From contig JALIGW010000033.1 of the NCBI GenBank assembly GCA_023053685.1, positions 161,501 through 225,500 on the forward strand: a stretch of 64,000 nucleotides of DNA. Direction: 5' to 3'. Source of the stretch: Diadophis punctatus similis. Taxonomy: Eukaryota; Chordata; Lepidosauria; Squamata; Dipsadidae. This document shows, piece by piece, positions 10,684 through 22,526 of the stretch. Position 1 is the stretch's first letter. Each line of letters opens with the position of its first letter. The notes beneath the pieces were generated by a model. It ran no database searches. It was not told the DNA's origin and saw only the letters and a list, made by a program, of their open reading frames with translations. A program made the translations under genes and the position numbers.

Positions 10684-11004
10684 ATCTTTTTGGCTGTGAA
10701 GTCAAAGTGTTCACTTTATCTTTACTTTTGCCCATTTAGATTTGGCTCTGTCTGGTAGCTTTCTTTAGCCCCTTATTCAATTTGAACATATTGGTAACTA
10801 GATTAATCCTTGGCCTGTATGTTCATCACAGTCAGTCTGCACATTCATTCCAGTTTCAAAGTGCTACCCTGCCTTCCAACTCTAGAATTTCACAGCGTAA
10901 TCATAATCACGATAAGTATTTCATCAATTACATTTCAGCTATTTCTTATCAATGTATCCCCTGTGCCTTTAAGAGGCCCAGCAGTGCAAGAAAAACCTTT
11001 CCGG
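10684..11004. other. Single-copy DNA, nothing recognised
   Basis: No gene was recognised. The stretch lies between a CR1 and a hAT element. Confidence 0.5.
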
Positions 11005-11012
11005 AAGATATA

Positions 11013-11681
11013 TAGGGTGCTCAGATGTCCTAATTTTATCAGGATTGTCCTGATTTTTAGAAGCTTGTCCTGATTCTGAAAATGTCCTGATTTTGTCCTG
11101 AAATTCAAGTTCCTGTCCTGATTTGTCTTGAACTTTTGTAAAATTTTAGGCTAATCAAGATGAACGTTAAATGAAAGTATGTTTGCACTACTTGTGTTTT
11201 AGTTCAATCGCTTCAGGCAGATTCTCTTATGTATTGTTACGGAAGATTTCGTGTGCATTTTTAGTGTGTAATATTTTAATGCTTTCTTTCAGGATTGTGA
11301 TAAATTATTTAAAATACTGTAAATGTTTTCTTAGTTTAAATTCTAGTTAGCATAATTTTTTCAATTCCTACGTCAAACGTGGCTGTGGAAAGAGTATTTT
11401 CCCTATGCAAGAAGAAGTGGACAGACGATCGAAATCGATTGGATGTTAAAACCGTGAAATGCTTGCTTCAAATTAAAATAAATCATTCTTCTTCATCGTG
11501 TGGCGAAATGTATAAAAAGATTTTGGGCGACGAAAATTTGCTGAATAAGATATCATCTAATAGTAAATACGTGTGAATATGATGTTTTATTGGCTTTGTT
11601 GGAGTAATAAACGTTATCTTGAGAAGTGCTATTTTTTAAAAAACTGTCCTGATTTTGGATCAAAGGTATCTGGGCACCCTA
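11013..11681 (+). mobile_element. hAT transposon, internal-deletion derivative
   Basis: Terminal inverted repeats tagggtgctcagatgtcc and tagggtgcccagatacc (right end, complemented) are flanked by an exact 8-bp duplication aagatata at 11005-11012 and 11682-11689. The motif tgtcctgattt recurs about five times just inside the left end and once inside the right end (11646), as expected for subterminal transposase-binding sites. It keeps a C-terminal piece of the transposase gene. Confidence 0.92.
11379..11576 (+). pseudogene. hAT transposase C-terminal dimerisation fragment
   Basis: The 65-residue open frame contains VERVFSLCKKKWTDDRNRL, then DVKTVKCLLQIKIN. This matches the C-terminal dimerisation domain of hAT transposases, in which (S)ERVFS..KK.T..RNRL is followed by a leucine-rich helix. 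The BED zinc finger and the RNase-H-like catalytic core are missing, so it cannot transpose DNA. The frame is intact over this piece and ends at a natural stop before the right terminal repeat, which suggests a fairly recent deletion derivative. The initiator methionine is probably not used; the reading frame opens further upstream (asn-val-ala-val-glu-arg). Confidence 0.8.
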
Positions 11682-11689
11682 AAGATATA

Positions 11690-12630
11690 AGAAAGCCAAA
11701 AATACCCAATTCAAACTTCTAGCTTCAGACAATGATTGATAATTATGGAAATATTTGGTGCCTTTGCTCTAATGCATTCCTTTGCCACCATTGACTAGTA
11801 ACTCAATTGTTCCCTTTCATTTGGATCATACTTCTGCAAAAGAATTACCCTGCGCATTATGCCTTTTATTTCTTAGATCAAAAAAATCAGTGAAGGAAAG
11901 TGAAAATCTGTATGGTTGATTTGCTGAAGTCTCTGAAAGCCGGAGAAGCCCCAGAAGCACACAGCCAGCCATTGTCCCAACTCCCTTGCACACCAATTAG
12001 CTTAATTCATTTTTTTCTTTTGCCTGCTCAGACCCTGAAAATGGGGGGAGGGTTTAAACAAAAGGAGAAGAGCAGTCCCTACTTGACCCCTTCTCTCCCA
12101 GTGGACCTAGCAGGGGAGGGGAGGGAAAAGGATGAATAAAAAAGAACTCATGTTTACAGCAGTGATTCTTCTATTAGTGACAACATATGTTTGCATTTAT
12201 TTAAACCTGCAGGGAAGTATGGGTGTGTGTGTGCGCGCGCGCAAGCACGTGTGCGTGCAAAGTGTTGGTGGGGGGGAACAACAGAAGCAGCAGCAGCAGC
12301 AATATTGCACACAGCATGCCAGGTGCTTGCTGTCAGCCTGAACAAAAAGGAAATGTCAGCATTCTGTGTGCTGGGAGGCAGTGGCAGGGATGCTGGCAGA
12401 TTCCTGTCACAATTGCCTTCTGCCTTAATGATCAAGAGCAGCGCACAGAGACCAGACCAAACCAAAGCAGCTCAGGGAGCAGTTTGCCCAACGATCGGAT
12501 CTCCACAGCATTAAGCATTTATATTTATTACCTACCTTTCAATCCAAATTGTTTTGACAGGTTTAAAAGCTAAATTGTTATAGCAGGCAAATGTCTACAA
12601 GCAGCACAAGGAACTGAAACTGCAAAAGGA
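11690..12630. other. Single-copy DNA with short GT and CAG runs
   Basis: No gene is supported. Short repeats at 12224-12250 (GT/GC) and 12284-12301 (CAG) generate overlapping ORFs without domains. Confidence 0.5.
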
Positions 12631-12638
12631 CCAGACTC

Positions 12639-13071
12639 CAGGGGCGGGTTGCTCACTTACCCATGCCGGTGCGCTGCGCACACATCTCCACATTTCGGGC
12701 ACGCGCGCGCTTGCTACGCATGTACGCCCCCTCGCACGATTTTGCTTCTGCGCATGCGCGGAAGCAAAATCTCGCTGAAATCTCACGAGGGGACGCATGT
12801 GTGTGCGAGATTTCAGCGTGATTTTGCTTCCACGCATTCACAGAAGCAAAATCTCGCTGAAATCTCACGCGTGCCCCCTCGCAAAATTTCAGCGAGATTT
12901 TGCTTCCACGCATGCGCAGAAGCAAAATGGCCCAAAAATTCTCAGAAAAAGATGGCGACGCGCGCGACAGACCGGCAGAGAGGGCTCCGGAGCGGTCGCA
13001 CGCAAATTGCGCAATCGGCCGCTCCCTACCGGAGCTACGTACCGGACAGCTCCAGCAGGAACCCACCACTG
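12639..13071. mobile_element. hAT-type MITE with internal palindrome array
   Basis: Ends caggggcgggttgctc and gcaggaacccaccactg are inverted. The exact 8-bp target duplication ccagactc is at 12631-12638 and 13072-13079. The interior repeats attttgcttc...gcatgcgcagaagcaaaat at about 12740-12775, 12820-12855 and 12895-12930, each a short hairpin. A YY1-like aagatggcgacg is at 12949 and a full NRF1-like tgcgcatgcgcg is at 12750. A 157-aa ORF across it is spurious. Confidence 0.92.
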
Positions 13072-13079
13072 CCAGACTC

Positions 13080-13484
13080 CCCTGCTAAGTTGCTTACGGC
13101 AACGGTAAGAAGCAGCCAATGATGTAAAGAAAGCAAAGACGAGTGAGGCAGGTTTTTTTGGACCCACAGCAGTGTCTCATTCAGCAACCTCTTGGCATCT
13201 ATTCATATTTATTAGTAAATCATATTAGCGAATCAATAAACAAATAATTTGGGCTGCAAAACCTGAACTGACCACAAGATGAGAGCAAAGTATCACTCTC
13301 AACTCTAGTGGTTGTCCAGGCATTTACAACCCAGCCATGTCCAACTAAACTTAAGAAAGATTTTGGAGCATCTGCAAGAAGGAGATCTGGGTGTTGCCCC
13401 CTTCAGCATCTGAATTATGAATGGGAGGGGAGAGGAGTCTAAAAGTAAGGAAAGGGAAGGGATCTTTGAAGGGCTTACTCCTGC
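13080..13484. other. Single-copy DNA, nothing recognised
   Basis: No gene or repeat was recognised between two MITEs. Confidence 0.5.
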
Positions 13485-13492
13485 TGCTACAG

Positions 13493-13783
13493 CAGAGGTG
13501 GGTTCCTGCCAGTTCAGACCGGTTCTATAGAACCGGTAGCGAGAATTTCCCCCCACTTGCCGAACCGGCAGCGACCCAGGCCTGCCACGCCCCCGAACCG
13601 ACTCTCTTGGCGCCGCCGTAGGTGCCGCCATCTTGTTTTTTGCACACGCGCATGCACAGAAGCTGGGTTTTTAGCACTGCGCATGCATGCATGCGGCATG
13701 CCCACGTGGCGCGCAACGTGCACACGCCCGCACGGAGCGTCAGGAAGCAAACCGGCAGCGAGGTAAGCCAGAACCCACCCCTG
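13493..13783. mobile_element. hAT-type MITE with YY1/NRF1-like motifs
   Basis: Ends cagaggtgggttcctgcc and ccagaacccacccctg; exact target duplication tgctacag at 13485-13492 and 13784-13791. It carries a perfect YY1 consensus gccgccatcttg at 13624-13635 and NRF1-like gcgcatgcac (13648) and tgcgcatgcatgc (13679). Near the right end is gaggtaagc (13760-13768), a usable 5' splice-donor consensus. Confidence 0.92.
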
Positions 13784-13791
13784 TGCTACAG

Positions 13792-15040
13792 TGATAGGGT
13801 AGAAAAAGCCATGCAGGAACCTCTTTCCTTTTCCTTTCCTGCTTCATTTGTTACATTTGTGTACCTGGGACCTTGCAATCAGTCACACTCACTTTTGGAG
13901 AACCCCATTTCTCATCATTGCTTTGGGGCATAGAGAAATTCCCTTGCAACCACCAGATACCCTCAAGAGCAAAGACTAATAAAACAGAACAATCTATAAA
14001 GGTATTAACCAGATTTGTGCTACTTGCTCTACTACTCCGTAAGTGTGATACTACCCTAAGAATTCCATGCTAGTAAATGATATTACAATTAAATGCAAAA
14101 CATCAAAGGAATGTTAAGAGACTGGGGGAAATTTAAAAAAAATGATGCTGGAATAATATTAATATAGGCAGACTTCTCTAGAGAAAGGAAATATCCTTGG
14201 AAAGGCATTATTTTTTAAAATCAATATTTGCAATTTCAGAGGGAAAGAAGTGAAGTTCTCTTAGTAAAGACCTAAGAGAACAACTAGGTACAATAAGGAA
14301 GATATGCTCCTTGTAATATTCTTTCCTGAAAAATATTTGGTTTATAAGACAAATCTAGCACTTCAGATTGACTTTCGAATGAATTAGAAACCAATGAAGA
14401 TTAGAGAGGAATGTAATAATCAAATCAGCTTAGTTCAGATTGTTGGTTTTATTTGAATAATTTATTTGATTCAGTGTGTTAAATCAATTTGATTTGATGC
14501 TTCAAATAGTCGAATCAGATTGGTTCAATTTTATTTTAGTTTTTTTTTTAAAAACAGCTTGATTCATGCAAAACAAATGAGCTCAAAGATATGACTCATT
14601 TTGACGATTCAATCCAAATTGTTGCTCTAATTTGGAAAATCAAGTAGATTCAGAGGTTTAATTGAATTGTCTTTGAATTGAATCGTGAAATCAATGCTTC
14701 ACACAGTCTTGTGATAATTTGTTCACAATATTTTATTGGAATTAGAGCTCTTGCTGCCTTATTCCAGCTGAAGTTTCTTGTTTGACTTGTTTGGCCTTTT
14801 GTATAATATATTACAGTAATCTGAGCAAATGGTCACTAGAGGAAGGACCCCTAAAACTAAATTATCCCCTTTCTAGAGGACATTATAGCAGTGATACTAG
14901 CTGAAGTTGGTAAAAGATGCTCCATGAACCAGAGGTGCTTAAGCCTTTAATTATAGCAATAGATCCAGGAGTGGTACATATAATCCATTAGGATAAGGAA
15001 GAGAAATATTTTCCAGACTGAAGGCTGTGCTTGGCACTTA
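13792..15040. other. Single-copy DNA with a TTGATT-rich patch
   Basis: No gene is seen. From about 14440 to 14710 the words gattcaatt, ttgattca and aatcaattt recur in both orientations. This may be a decayed DNA transposon of unknown family. Confidence 0.4.

Positions 15041-15042
<2 letters not shown>

Positions 15043-15094
<52 letters not shown>
15043..15094. repeat. GT dinucleotide microsatellite
   Basis: 26 uninterrupted GT units. Confidence 0.97.
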
Positions 15095-15095
<1 letters not shown>

Positions 15096-15231
15096 TTATA
15101 AGTATGACCAAGAGAAAAAGTTAATTAAATACAAATAATGTAATTAATAATTTTCACAGATAATAAAAATCACAATTCAGCAGCATTTGGAGGACTCTGG
15201 AAACCACACCAATGATTTTATGGGACTGCGC

Positions 15232-15392
15232 CAGCAGTGGGTTGCTCCCGGTTCGGCCTGGTTCTTAGAACCGGTAGCGCCGGCGGCGGGAGGCTACGCC
15301 CACCTGCCTGGAACGCTTCTGCACATGTGCAGAAACGGGGGGCGCGAGCGCACGCGCGAACCGGTAGTAAAGGGTTTTAGAACCCACTTCTG
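15232..15392. mobile_element. Short hAT-type MITE (161 bp)
   Basis: Ends cagcagtgggttgctcccgg and tagaacccacttctg are inverted. Target duplication gactgcgc at 15224-15231 matches gactgcac at 15393-15400 at 7 of 8 bases. The truncated relative at 5419 lacks the right end. Confidence 0.85.
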
Positions 15393-15400
15393 GACTGCAC

Positions 15401-17043
15401 CCATCATGGTTTTATGGGTTTTGTGGAAATGTTAGCATCTCTAAAAGCAACTCATCCTGGTAACAATGGTCTGCTCTTAGGGCCTTATATATTGTCTGCA
15501 TGAGCTTCAGCTTGCTCTCTTGGTTTGCAAGAATATCATTTGACATAACAGATAATCAGCTGAACTACGGACAACTTGAGAAGTCCCCCATCTAATCTAG
15601 GAAAGGGGCAGAAAACTACTGTAGATATGGTATTTGAAATAGGAAAAGCCAAGTGTGGGAGCTGTCAACAATGGTCAGCTAGCAAGCTTTTCAAACTTGG
15701 CAGATGTCTGGGCTTCCAGAATTTCTTAGCCTAGCTAGCATCTTTCATGTTGACTTTCTCTCTGGGTGATAAAATAAATGTTTCTGGCTGTTTCACAGGA
15801 TAACAGCATCACTGTGTGAGCAGCATGTCTGAAAGAATTATTGGCAAAAGAAATAGTTCTTAGCATCAGAAGCTTATGATTAATACTTCAGGGTCTCTCT
15901 CCCCACTCCTCCTCCTCCTCCCAATGTCAACTGTAGACCTTTTACACCAGAACTTTGTGCGTGATAGCTGGCAGTTCTAGGACTTGCAGACAATCACTTC
16001 TGGAGTGTATCAGGTTGGAAAAGGCTGCGATATAAAAATATACATTTTGAATTATTTAAAATATAGGCAGATGTTTAAACTATTGATCTATACCCCATTA
16101 TAGAATGTAATGGAAGATAATAAATGTTTTTAAAACAATTTTTTTTTAAATCATCTTTTTATTTCATGAATGTTGATCACATGTCCTCTTATTACATTGC
16201 ACAGATTGCTCCCAAGTTAAGAGAAAACCAATTTATATGATGGCAAACTGTCAGTGCTTAGCTAAACAATGCTCACTGCCTTCTAGTTTATCAAAGCAAA
16301 TATAAGTAGAGAAGGGCTTGACTGCCCAAATTTTGCTAATATTTATTTGTAATTAGGGAAACCAATAATTGTTAATTGATAGCTGGTTGCTTCGACCCAT
16401 TGTTTTGTCTCTTATCTTTGGTCTGTCTCTTTGCTATTTTAGAGGGAAAAGATGGAAAGAATGATGTGGCATTGCAGGAGGCTAAAGCTGGCCTGGAAAT
16501 AATTGGGAGATAGGCCAATTGCTTCCTTCTCTCCTTGTCATATCAGTTGTGAACCACCTGTAATGGTGAAAGTGGACAATAGATGCAATCATCATTTTAG
16601 TTCTCTTTCATAGAAATAGAAGTCAACTAAAGATTTTCTCCTGAATAGATGTAAGAGAGCACTAACAGCAGCAGCTGTTGCTAGGTTGGTTGCACATGAT
16701 GTAGCTTGGTACTTTTTCTTTACCACATTAGTGATTTGAGCTATTCACTTGACAAGAGGAGGGATTCTAGAACAAATTTCTTCAACCTGGCACCCTTTAG
16801 ATAGATATGCTGAACGTCAATGCCCCCCCCCCCCCACAATTCCTAATCAGTAGAAAACAAATATTGTTTTGGGTCAGAATCAAGAGGATTAAAATCCCTT
16901 GTATCTAAAAGATACCAGGTTAGAGAAGATAGCTCTAAAGAAGACATTTATTTGCACATTTGTGAGAGACGGATCTATTTATAGGTAGAAACTTATTGGC
17001 TCAAATTATTGTAGATGCTTTCTCTCTCACTAGTATTAATACA
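15401..17043. other. Single-copy DNA with faint old repeats
   Basis: No gene was recognised. Around 15955-16030 and 16785-16850 the texture (tggcagttctaggacttgc, aacctggcaccctttagat) resembles very old hAT palindromes of the tcccag/actccc type. A poly-C run lies at about 16825-16837. Confidence 0.4.
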
Positions 17044-17141
<98 letters not shown>

Positions 17142-17215
17142 TTCTTTCTTTCTCCCTCCCTCCCTCCCTCCCTCTCTCTCTCTCTCTTCCCATCCATCCA
17201 TCCATCCATCCATCT
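17044..17215. repeat. Compound microsatellite CTTT-CTGT-CTCC-CT-CATC
   Basis: Five tetra/dinucleotide blocks follow in order: (CTTT)n, (CTGT)n, (CTTT)n, (CTCC)n with (CT)n, then (CATC)n. Repetitive-protein ORFs on both strands are artefacts. Confidence 0.97.
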
Positions 17216-17331
17216 GATATTTTATATACTATAGTTTTTATCTTTTTAACTGTAATCTCTATTAAACTATTTGAAAAAAGTAGCATAATTCATCTTTATA
17301 GGTTAAAGTCTGGGAGGTATATTTTACAAAT

Positions 17332-17362
17332 GAGAGAGAGAGAGAGGAGGGGGGGGAGAGAG
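17332..17362. repeat. GA-rich microsatellite
   Basis: A short GA run interrupted by a G run. Confidence 0.85.
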
Positions 17363-17858
17363 ATTTCTCTTTTGAAAATAGAAGGACACAAGAAGAGTAC
17401 TACTGGACCAGGCCAAAGGCAAAGAAGTTTACCTTATGAGTCAAAAGGTAATTATTCAAATATATCCTGGAAGCTGATAATGTAGTGAGAAAAGCAATGA
17501 GGCTACCTCATCTGAGCTGCCAAGATGCAGATGGCCACTGGATGGCAGCAAAATCATTCATAAAACTAATTCTCTGCTTCCACCTTGTGGCCTTTTGAAT
17601 GTTTGCAACCTAAATCTGATAATGCTTAAAACAGTCTACAGTACAATGGTAGTTAGCAAAGCATACTGCCTGACAGTCATCAAGACTGATCGTCCTATTC
17701 TTTATGAATATTTTTCAGATAATTTTTAAAAGCTGATAGTCATTGTTGTGTTCACTTGAAATCCTTCCTTTGCGTTGTGTAATATGTATCCCCATTTACT
17801 TATCTCCTCACCTAGCTTGAAAAAATAACCCTGACTTGTAATGAAAATTGCAATTCTT

Positions 17859-18703
17859 TTTTTTAATTATAAAAATTTCTTTATTTACACAAACAAACAT
17901 TGAACAAACATTTAAAAACATTAGACACTTTGTGACCATCCTGTTTTGTCATTCCATTCAATAATATTTCCATAACAATAAATACTGTTATTATTCAAAG
18001 TACATTACTTTTTGGTCTTACATGATCATCCCTCATTACTATTCATTTTTATCCGAACCTTCTTTTTTTCCCCCTCTTATTTTTCAATAATTTTGACTGG
18101 GTTTTTTTTCTATCCATTGGTAAAATTTGTCCCATATTACATAGTATTCTGTCTCATCTTTGTCTTTCATTTCCAATGTTATCTGTCCATTTCCGCACAT
18201 GCCAATATTTTTTCTATTAATTCTTCTTCTGTTGGAGTATTTTCATTTTTCCAGTATTGCGGGTATATCAATCTAGCTGCAGTTATTAAATGTAGAATTA
18301 GATAAATCTGACCTTTTCCATATTTCTTGTGGGTAATTCCTAGTAATAGTTCTGGTGCTGTTTCTATATTTCTGCCTAATATTTCTTCTAGCCATGTCTT
18401 TACCTTATTCCAAAACATCTTTGCTTTTTTGCATAGCCACCACATGTGATAATATGAACCTTTCGCTGCTTTACACTTCCAACATTGTGCTGAAATCTTA
18501 TCTATTTTCACTAATTGTGTTGGTGTGAAGTGCCACCTATAAAACATTTTGTATAGGTTTTCTTTGTATGCAGTGGCCAATGTCAATTTTTTATTTCTGT
18601 GCCATAATTCTTGCCATTTCTCCAATTTGATATTATATCCAAAGTTTTGCGCCCATTTGACCATTGTTTCTTTGACTTGTTCTTCTTCCATTTTCAAATG
18701 GAA
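17859..18703 (-). mobile_element. L1 LINE, 5'-truncated, with target duplication
   Basis: A 19-bp exact target duplication aatgaaaattgcaattctt flanks it at 17840-17858 and 18704-18722. The poly-T at 17857-17864 is the complemented poly-A tail. Together these are the marks of target-primed reverse transcription. About 845 bp of the 3' end was inserted. Confidence 0.93.
18179..18697 (-). pseudogene. L1 ORF2 C-terminal fragment
   Basis: The 172-residue minus-strand frame carries RWHFTPTQLVKIDKISAQC, then CWKCKAAKGSYYHMWWLCKK. This matches the C-terminal cysteine-containing region of L1 ORF2, where RW..TP..L is followed by CW.C...KG...H..W.C. The endonuclease and reverse transcriptase domains are absent because of 5' truncation. 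The frame is uninterrupted, so the insertion may be fairly young, but it cannot be functional. Confidence 0.85.
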
Positions 18704-18722
18704 AATGAAAATTGCAATTCTT

Positions 18723-19543
18723 GTAAGAATGGTAGGACAACGCCTTCACCTCAGACATTCCTAACCACATACTCCTTAATGCATGCTTGAAAGAAAATTA
18801 TCAGAGAATATTATTCAAGAAATAATCATTGCTTGGGGTGCCAGAGCATAATATTGACATGTGACTGGGCTCAATTACTAGTCTTTTCAATGTACAGAAT
18901 CAAACAGGAGGCAGTAAGCTTAAGGATAGGCAAATTCAGTTTGACAATTTGTTCAAAGTTTCTTCCAATAAGAATGGAAGACTATAAAAAAAGTTAGGGC
19001 CTTATTTGCATTATAGCTTCCATGAAGGACTACTCTTAATTATTGTATATGATCGCTAACACCATGAATTGAAACAGTATTTTCAACCTGGTTTTCATAG
19101 ATACATTGGGACTTGAAATACAAAATTCCCAGGCAGTGATGCTAAGGAGTTTCATCGTTCTAAAAATGGAAGGATAATATTTTTCAAGAGAGACACTTCC
19201 AAAATGGATTTGTTCAAATGTAGACAAGATTGTTTCATTAGCCACAGCACAAAGACAGCACCCAAGCTAACTATCTCATAAGATAACAAATGCTACATAA
19301 AGTTATTTAATGTGATTTTTACATTATAACCTTAAACAGCATTAATTATGACTTTTTTCCAGCTATAAAAACTAGGATGGTATCAAGTGCTTGCCAGCTA
19401 ATCCATAATTCACACAAGGTTTGCTACTGGCCTTTTGTTTTATTGTAAATGTAGCTGTACTACTATGGTAGTAGTCTATTTGCTTTTTTTTTTACAATCC
19501 TTTGATTAAAATACATTCTTTAACCTGAAAAATAATTTTCAGC
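18723..19543. other. Single-copy DNA, nothing recognised
   Basis: No gene or repeat was recognised. Confidence 0.5.
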
Positions 19544-19627
19544 CCCTTCCTTCCTTCCTTCCTTCCTTCCTTCCTTCCTTCCTTCCTTCCTTCCTTCCTT
19601 CCTTCCTTCCTTCCTTCCTTCCTTCCT
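19544..19627. repeat. TTCC tetranucleotide microsatellite
   Basis: About 20 tandem ttcc units. Confidence 0.97.
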
Positions 19628-19815
19628 CAGAAAAAAGCATTTGTGCAGTGTTGCCCTTGTCATATAAATCCACCACAATTCTCTCTTTCCTGTTAAGCGA
19701 AAGAAAATAAACGTGTAGGGCTGTTACTGGAAGCCAAGCTGTGGCACTGCTTTAAATTCTCTTCTTATTGAGTCTGGGCTGAAAAATCATTCAATTCTGC
19801 TGAGGACACAGATAT

Positions 19816-19967
<152 letters not shown>

Positions 19968-20039
19968 GGAGAAGAGCAAGAGTCAGGCATGTATAAATAT
20001 CTCCAGCTCTCCAGATATCCGTCAGATTTATTCCTCTGC

Positions 20040-20360
20040 CAAGCCTGCAGAAAATTGACTTGTTTCATGGAGGCAGGCTATTGACACATTACCGCAAGGA
20101 GGGTTAGAGAGAAAGCAGTGAGACCGGCGCCCCCTCTATTAGACGATAATGTAATCAGCAGTGTGGGAAATGAGTGTGGGTAAAATGGCATCGCTGACAT
20201 TTATATTAGAGGATATTGATGGTGGGAGCTGTGACCGCATCTATCCTACCTCCCATTTGCTGGGATTGACACAGACGGCTCTTGTTTGGCTGGATTCTCT
20301 CTCTCTCCCTTTCTTCTTAGCTGGGTGGCTGGCTGCTGTCACAGCAGATAGATAATTGAA
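20040..20360. promoter_or_regulatory. Candidate conserved non-coding element
   Basis: A complex, repeat-free block includes gcgccccctctattag (CTCF-like core at about 20128-20143), aatgtaatcagcag and ttatattagaggatattgat. The short ORF at 20161-20355 has no recognisable domain. The regulatory call is inference from sequence texture. Confidence 0.28.
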
Positions 20361-22526
20361 AAATGGATCTCACCTTTCCAGCAAACAGGAGTGGTTCAGG
20401 CAATTACTGTGGAGGTTACCTACTCAGTCTGAAGGCTTCGTCTCTGAGAGAGATTCAGAGGAAATTGGATTTTACATGGATGTTTTATTCTGGCAGCAGT
20501 TTTAGTATAAATAAAGGCAAGGAGACAGAGAGGAGGCGTAAGGATGAGTGAGAACTGCACAAAAGGAACTTGACAGAGAGATAGCATGTGTGGTGCGCAT
20601 GTGTGTGTGTGTTTGTTGCATGCGCCTGCGCCTGGGTGAGATTAATATACCAGTTCCTAGCCCTCCAGAGAATTTCTGGCTTGTTGTGCACTGTGTGCAC
20701 ATACCTCTTCCCTTTTCTCTTTTTTAATCAGAGGCTAAAAGAGGTTAAGTTTTCCTCAAGGCCACGCAGCTAAACCTGTCCTTTGAATTCAAAAATGAAG
20801 AAAAAAAGTATTTCCTGAGGAAAAGATAGCACTGAGAAGAAAAAAAAAATAAAGACAAATAAAGACTTATCTCATCAAAGGAAATGAATATTGAACAGCT
20901 ATCCTGTTCAGTTCTCTCCTATCCTGCCGTCTCTATTCCAGAAGTGATCCTTTTCTTATTTTGACAGAATCTCTCCTGGTGACTCAGAGCATCTTCAATC
21001 TAGCATCACCCAGCCATCACTGAATCAATATTAAGACTAGAAGCTACTGTAATCACTAGTGGGGATCCTCAGCGACCCGATAAATAATGTAGACATGTGT
21101 TATTTTACTTCCTAGAGTGACAGAATCTACATATATGCAAAGATGTAAATAACACAGCACACTCTTAATAGAAGCCTCCATTATTTGTCAATAGTTTCAT
21201 TTTTTAGATCTTTGAAATTCAATTTGCTTTGACTGTCTTTATCATTTTTGAAAAGGTGGGCAGAACTTCAATGGCAGATTACATGATCTGTATATGGAAT
21301 TAAGAATTAATTCCTGAATATGTAAGGAGTCTCATGTGGAAAGCTGACACCGATCCATGTAAGCCAGGAATGGGGAACTTTTTTTCAGCTCCAGAATCCA
21401 TTTCCAATTTGGAGAATGTAAGGAAGGGTTAAGTTCCAGAATTTTAAGAAGAAAGCCGTTTCAGGATATCAGGGAATCTGTGGCTACCGTATTTAGGTTG
21501 CAAACATCCAGACGACCTTTATATGACAAGACAAAGGAAAAGGAAGCCTTTCTGCTGTCATCTAGTGACCATCTAGATTTTACAAGCCCAGATCTGGTAG
21601 ATGTAGTTACTTCAAAAAGTAGAATACAATCTTATGCATATCTACTAAAGGTAAATCCCACTAATTTGAGTTTAAGAAAAAAGTTGAGCTTAGAAAATTA
21701 TACTATCCATATCCACTTCCAAAATAAGTCTCATCAAATCCTACTGACCTGGAAACTGAGATATTATGACTATGCCATTAGCTAAGGATGCAAATAAAGC
21801 ATTCCAGAGTTCTAATAAAAAATTTCAGTACAAGTAACTCAGAAATCAAGTTTTAATCAAACAGCCAAGATACAAGAGGAAAGAAAGAGAACAACACTTG
21901 ATTATCTTCCTACTCCCAAAGTCAGGTTTTTATTCACTATAAATATCTCAGAAACAAGGAAGCATATCCAAGCCCCATGCATTCTTTTACATATGTGACT
22001 GGAGAAAGTTACAAATTTCCCAGAAATTATCTAGTTAAGATTGCTGTATTCTAGAAATTTAAAACAAGGACCAGCGGGAAAAAAAAGTTGTTGAAAGGTG
22101 CTTGGCAAGCTAGATTCTGACAAGAACTTAGACTGAAATTCAGATGATAAACAAAGAGAGGGAGATGTCGAAAAAGGGAACATGCTGTGTCAGTGCAAAG
22201 ACTTCTGAGGATCAAATTAAGCCCATAGGTTGGAGATTCCCTGTTTCGGTTTGAGAATTATAAAGCTGGATGGGCAAAAGACTTGACTTGGTACTCGGCT
22301 GTTGCCATGTCACTGCAGAAGTCATTGTGAATCAGTTGTCTCTCCCAAATTTATTATGTGAATCAATAGAAGAGAAGAACAGAGATATATAACAGTATTA
22401 AGAAAACAATATAATTACAAAGTTAATAGTGGTGATAACAAAGAGAGACAAGAAAAAGAAAGAAAATTTCTGGAAATTACGTTACAGTATAAAGAAAGTC
22501 CAAAAGAATTTAGGCATATCCTAAAT
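20361..22526. other. Single-copy DNA, nothing recognised
   Basis: No gene was recognised. At 21478-21525 the short module seen at 2205 and 17585 occurs in inverted orientation. At 21366 caggaatggggaactttt may be the end of a decayed hAT element. Confidence 0.45.

Noticed and set aside
12730..12935. Regularly spaced short repeats resembling a CRISPR array
   Set aside because: The units are inverted hairpins inside a eukaryotic MITE, spacing is irregular and the genome is vertebrate.
12649..13122. 157-aa open frame, the second longest on the plus strand
   Set aside because: It lies over a MITE with 8-bp target duplications and repeats itself because of the internal hairpins. It has no protein domain.
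16993..17485. Long ORFs rich in KERKE, FLSF and TDRQ
   Set aside because: They are translations of the CTTT/CTGT microsatellite in several frames.
20161..20355. Possible exon in the 20.1-20.4 kb block
   Set aside because: The open frame has no recognisable domain and no convincing splice-site pair. It was kept only as a candidate non-coding element.
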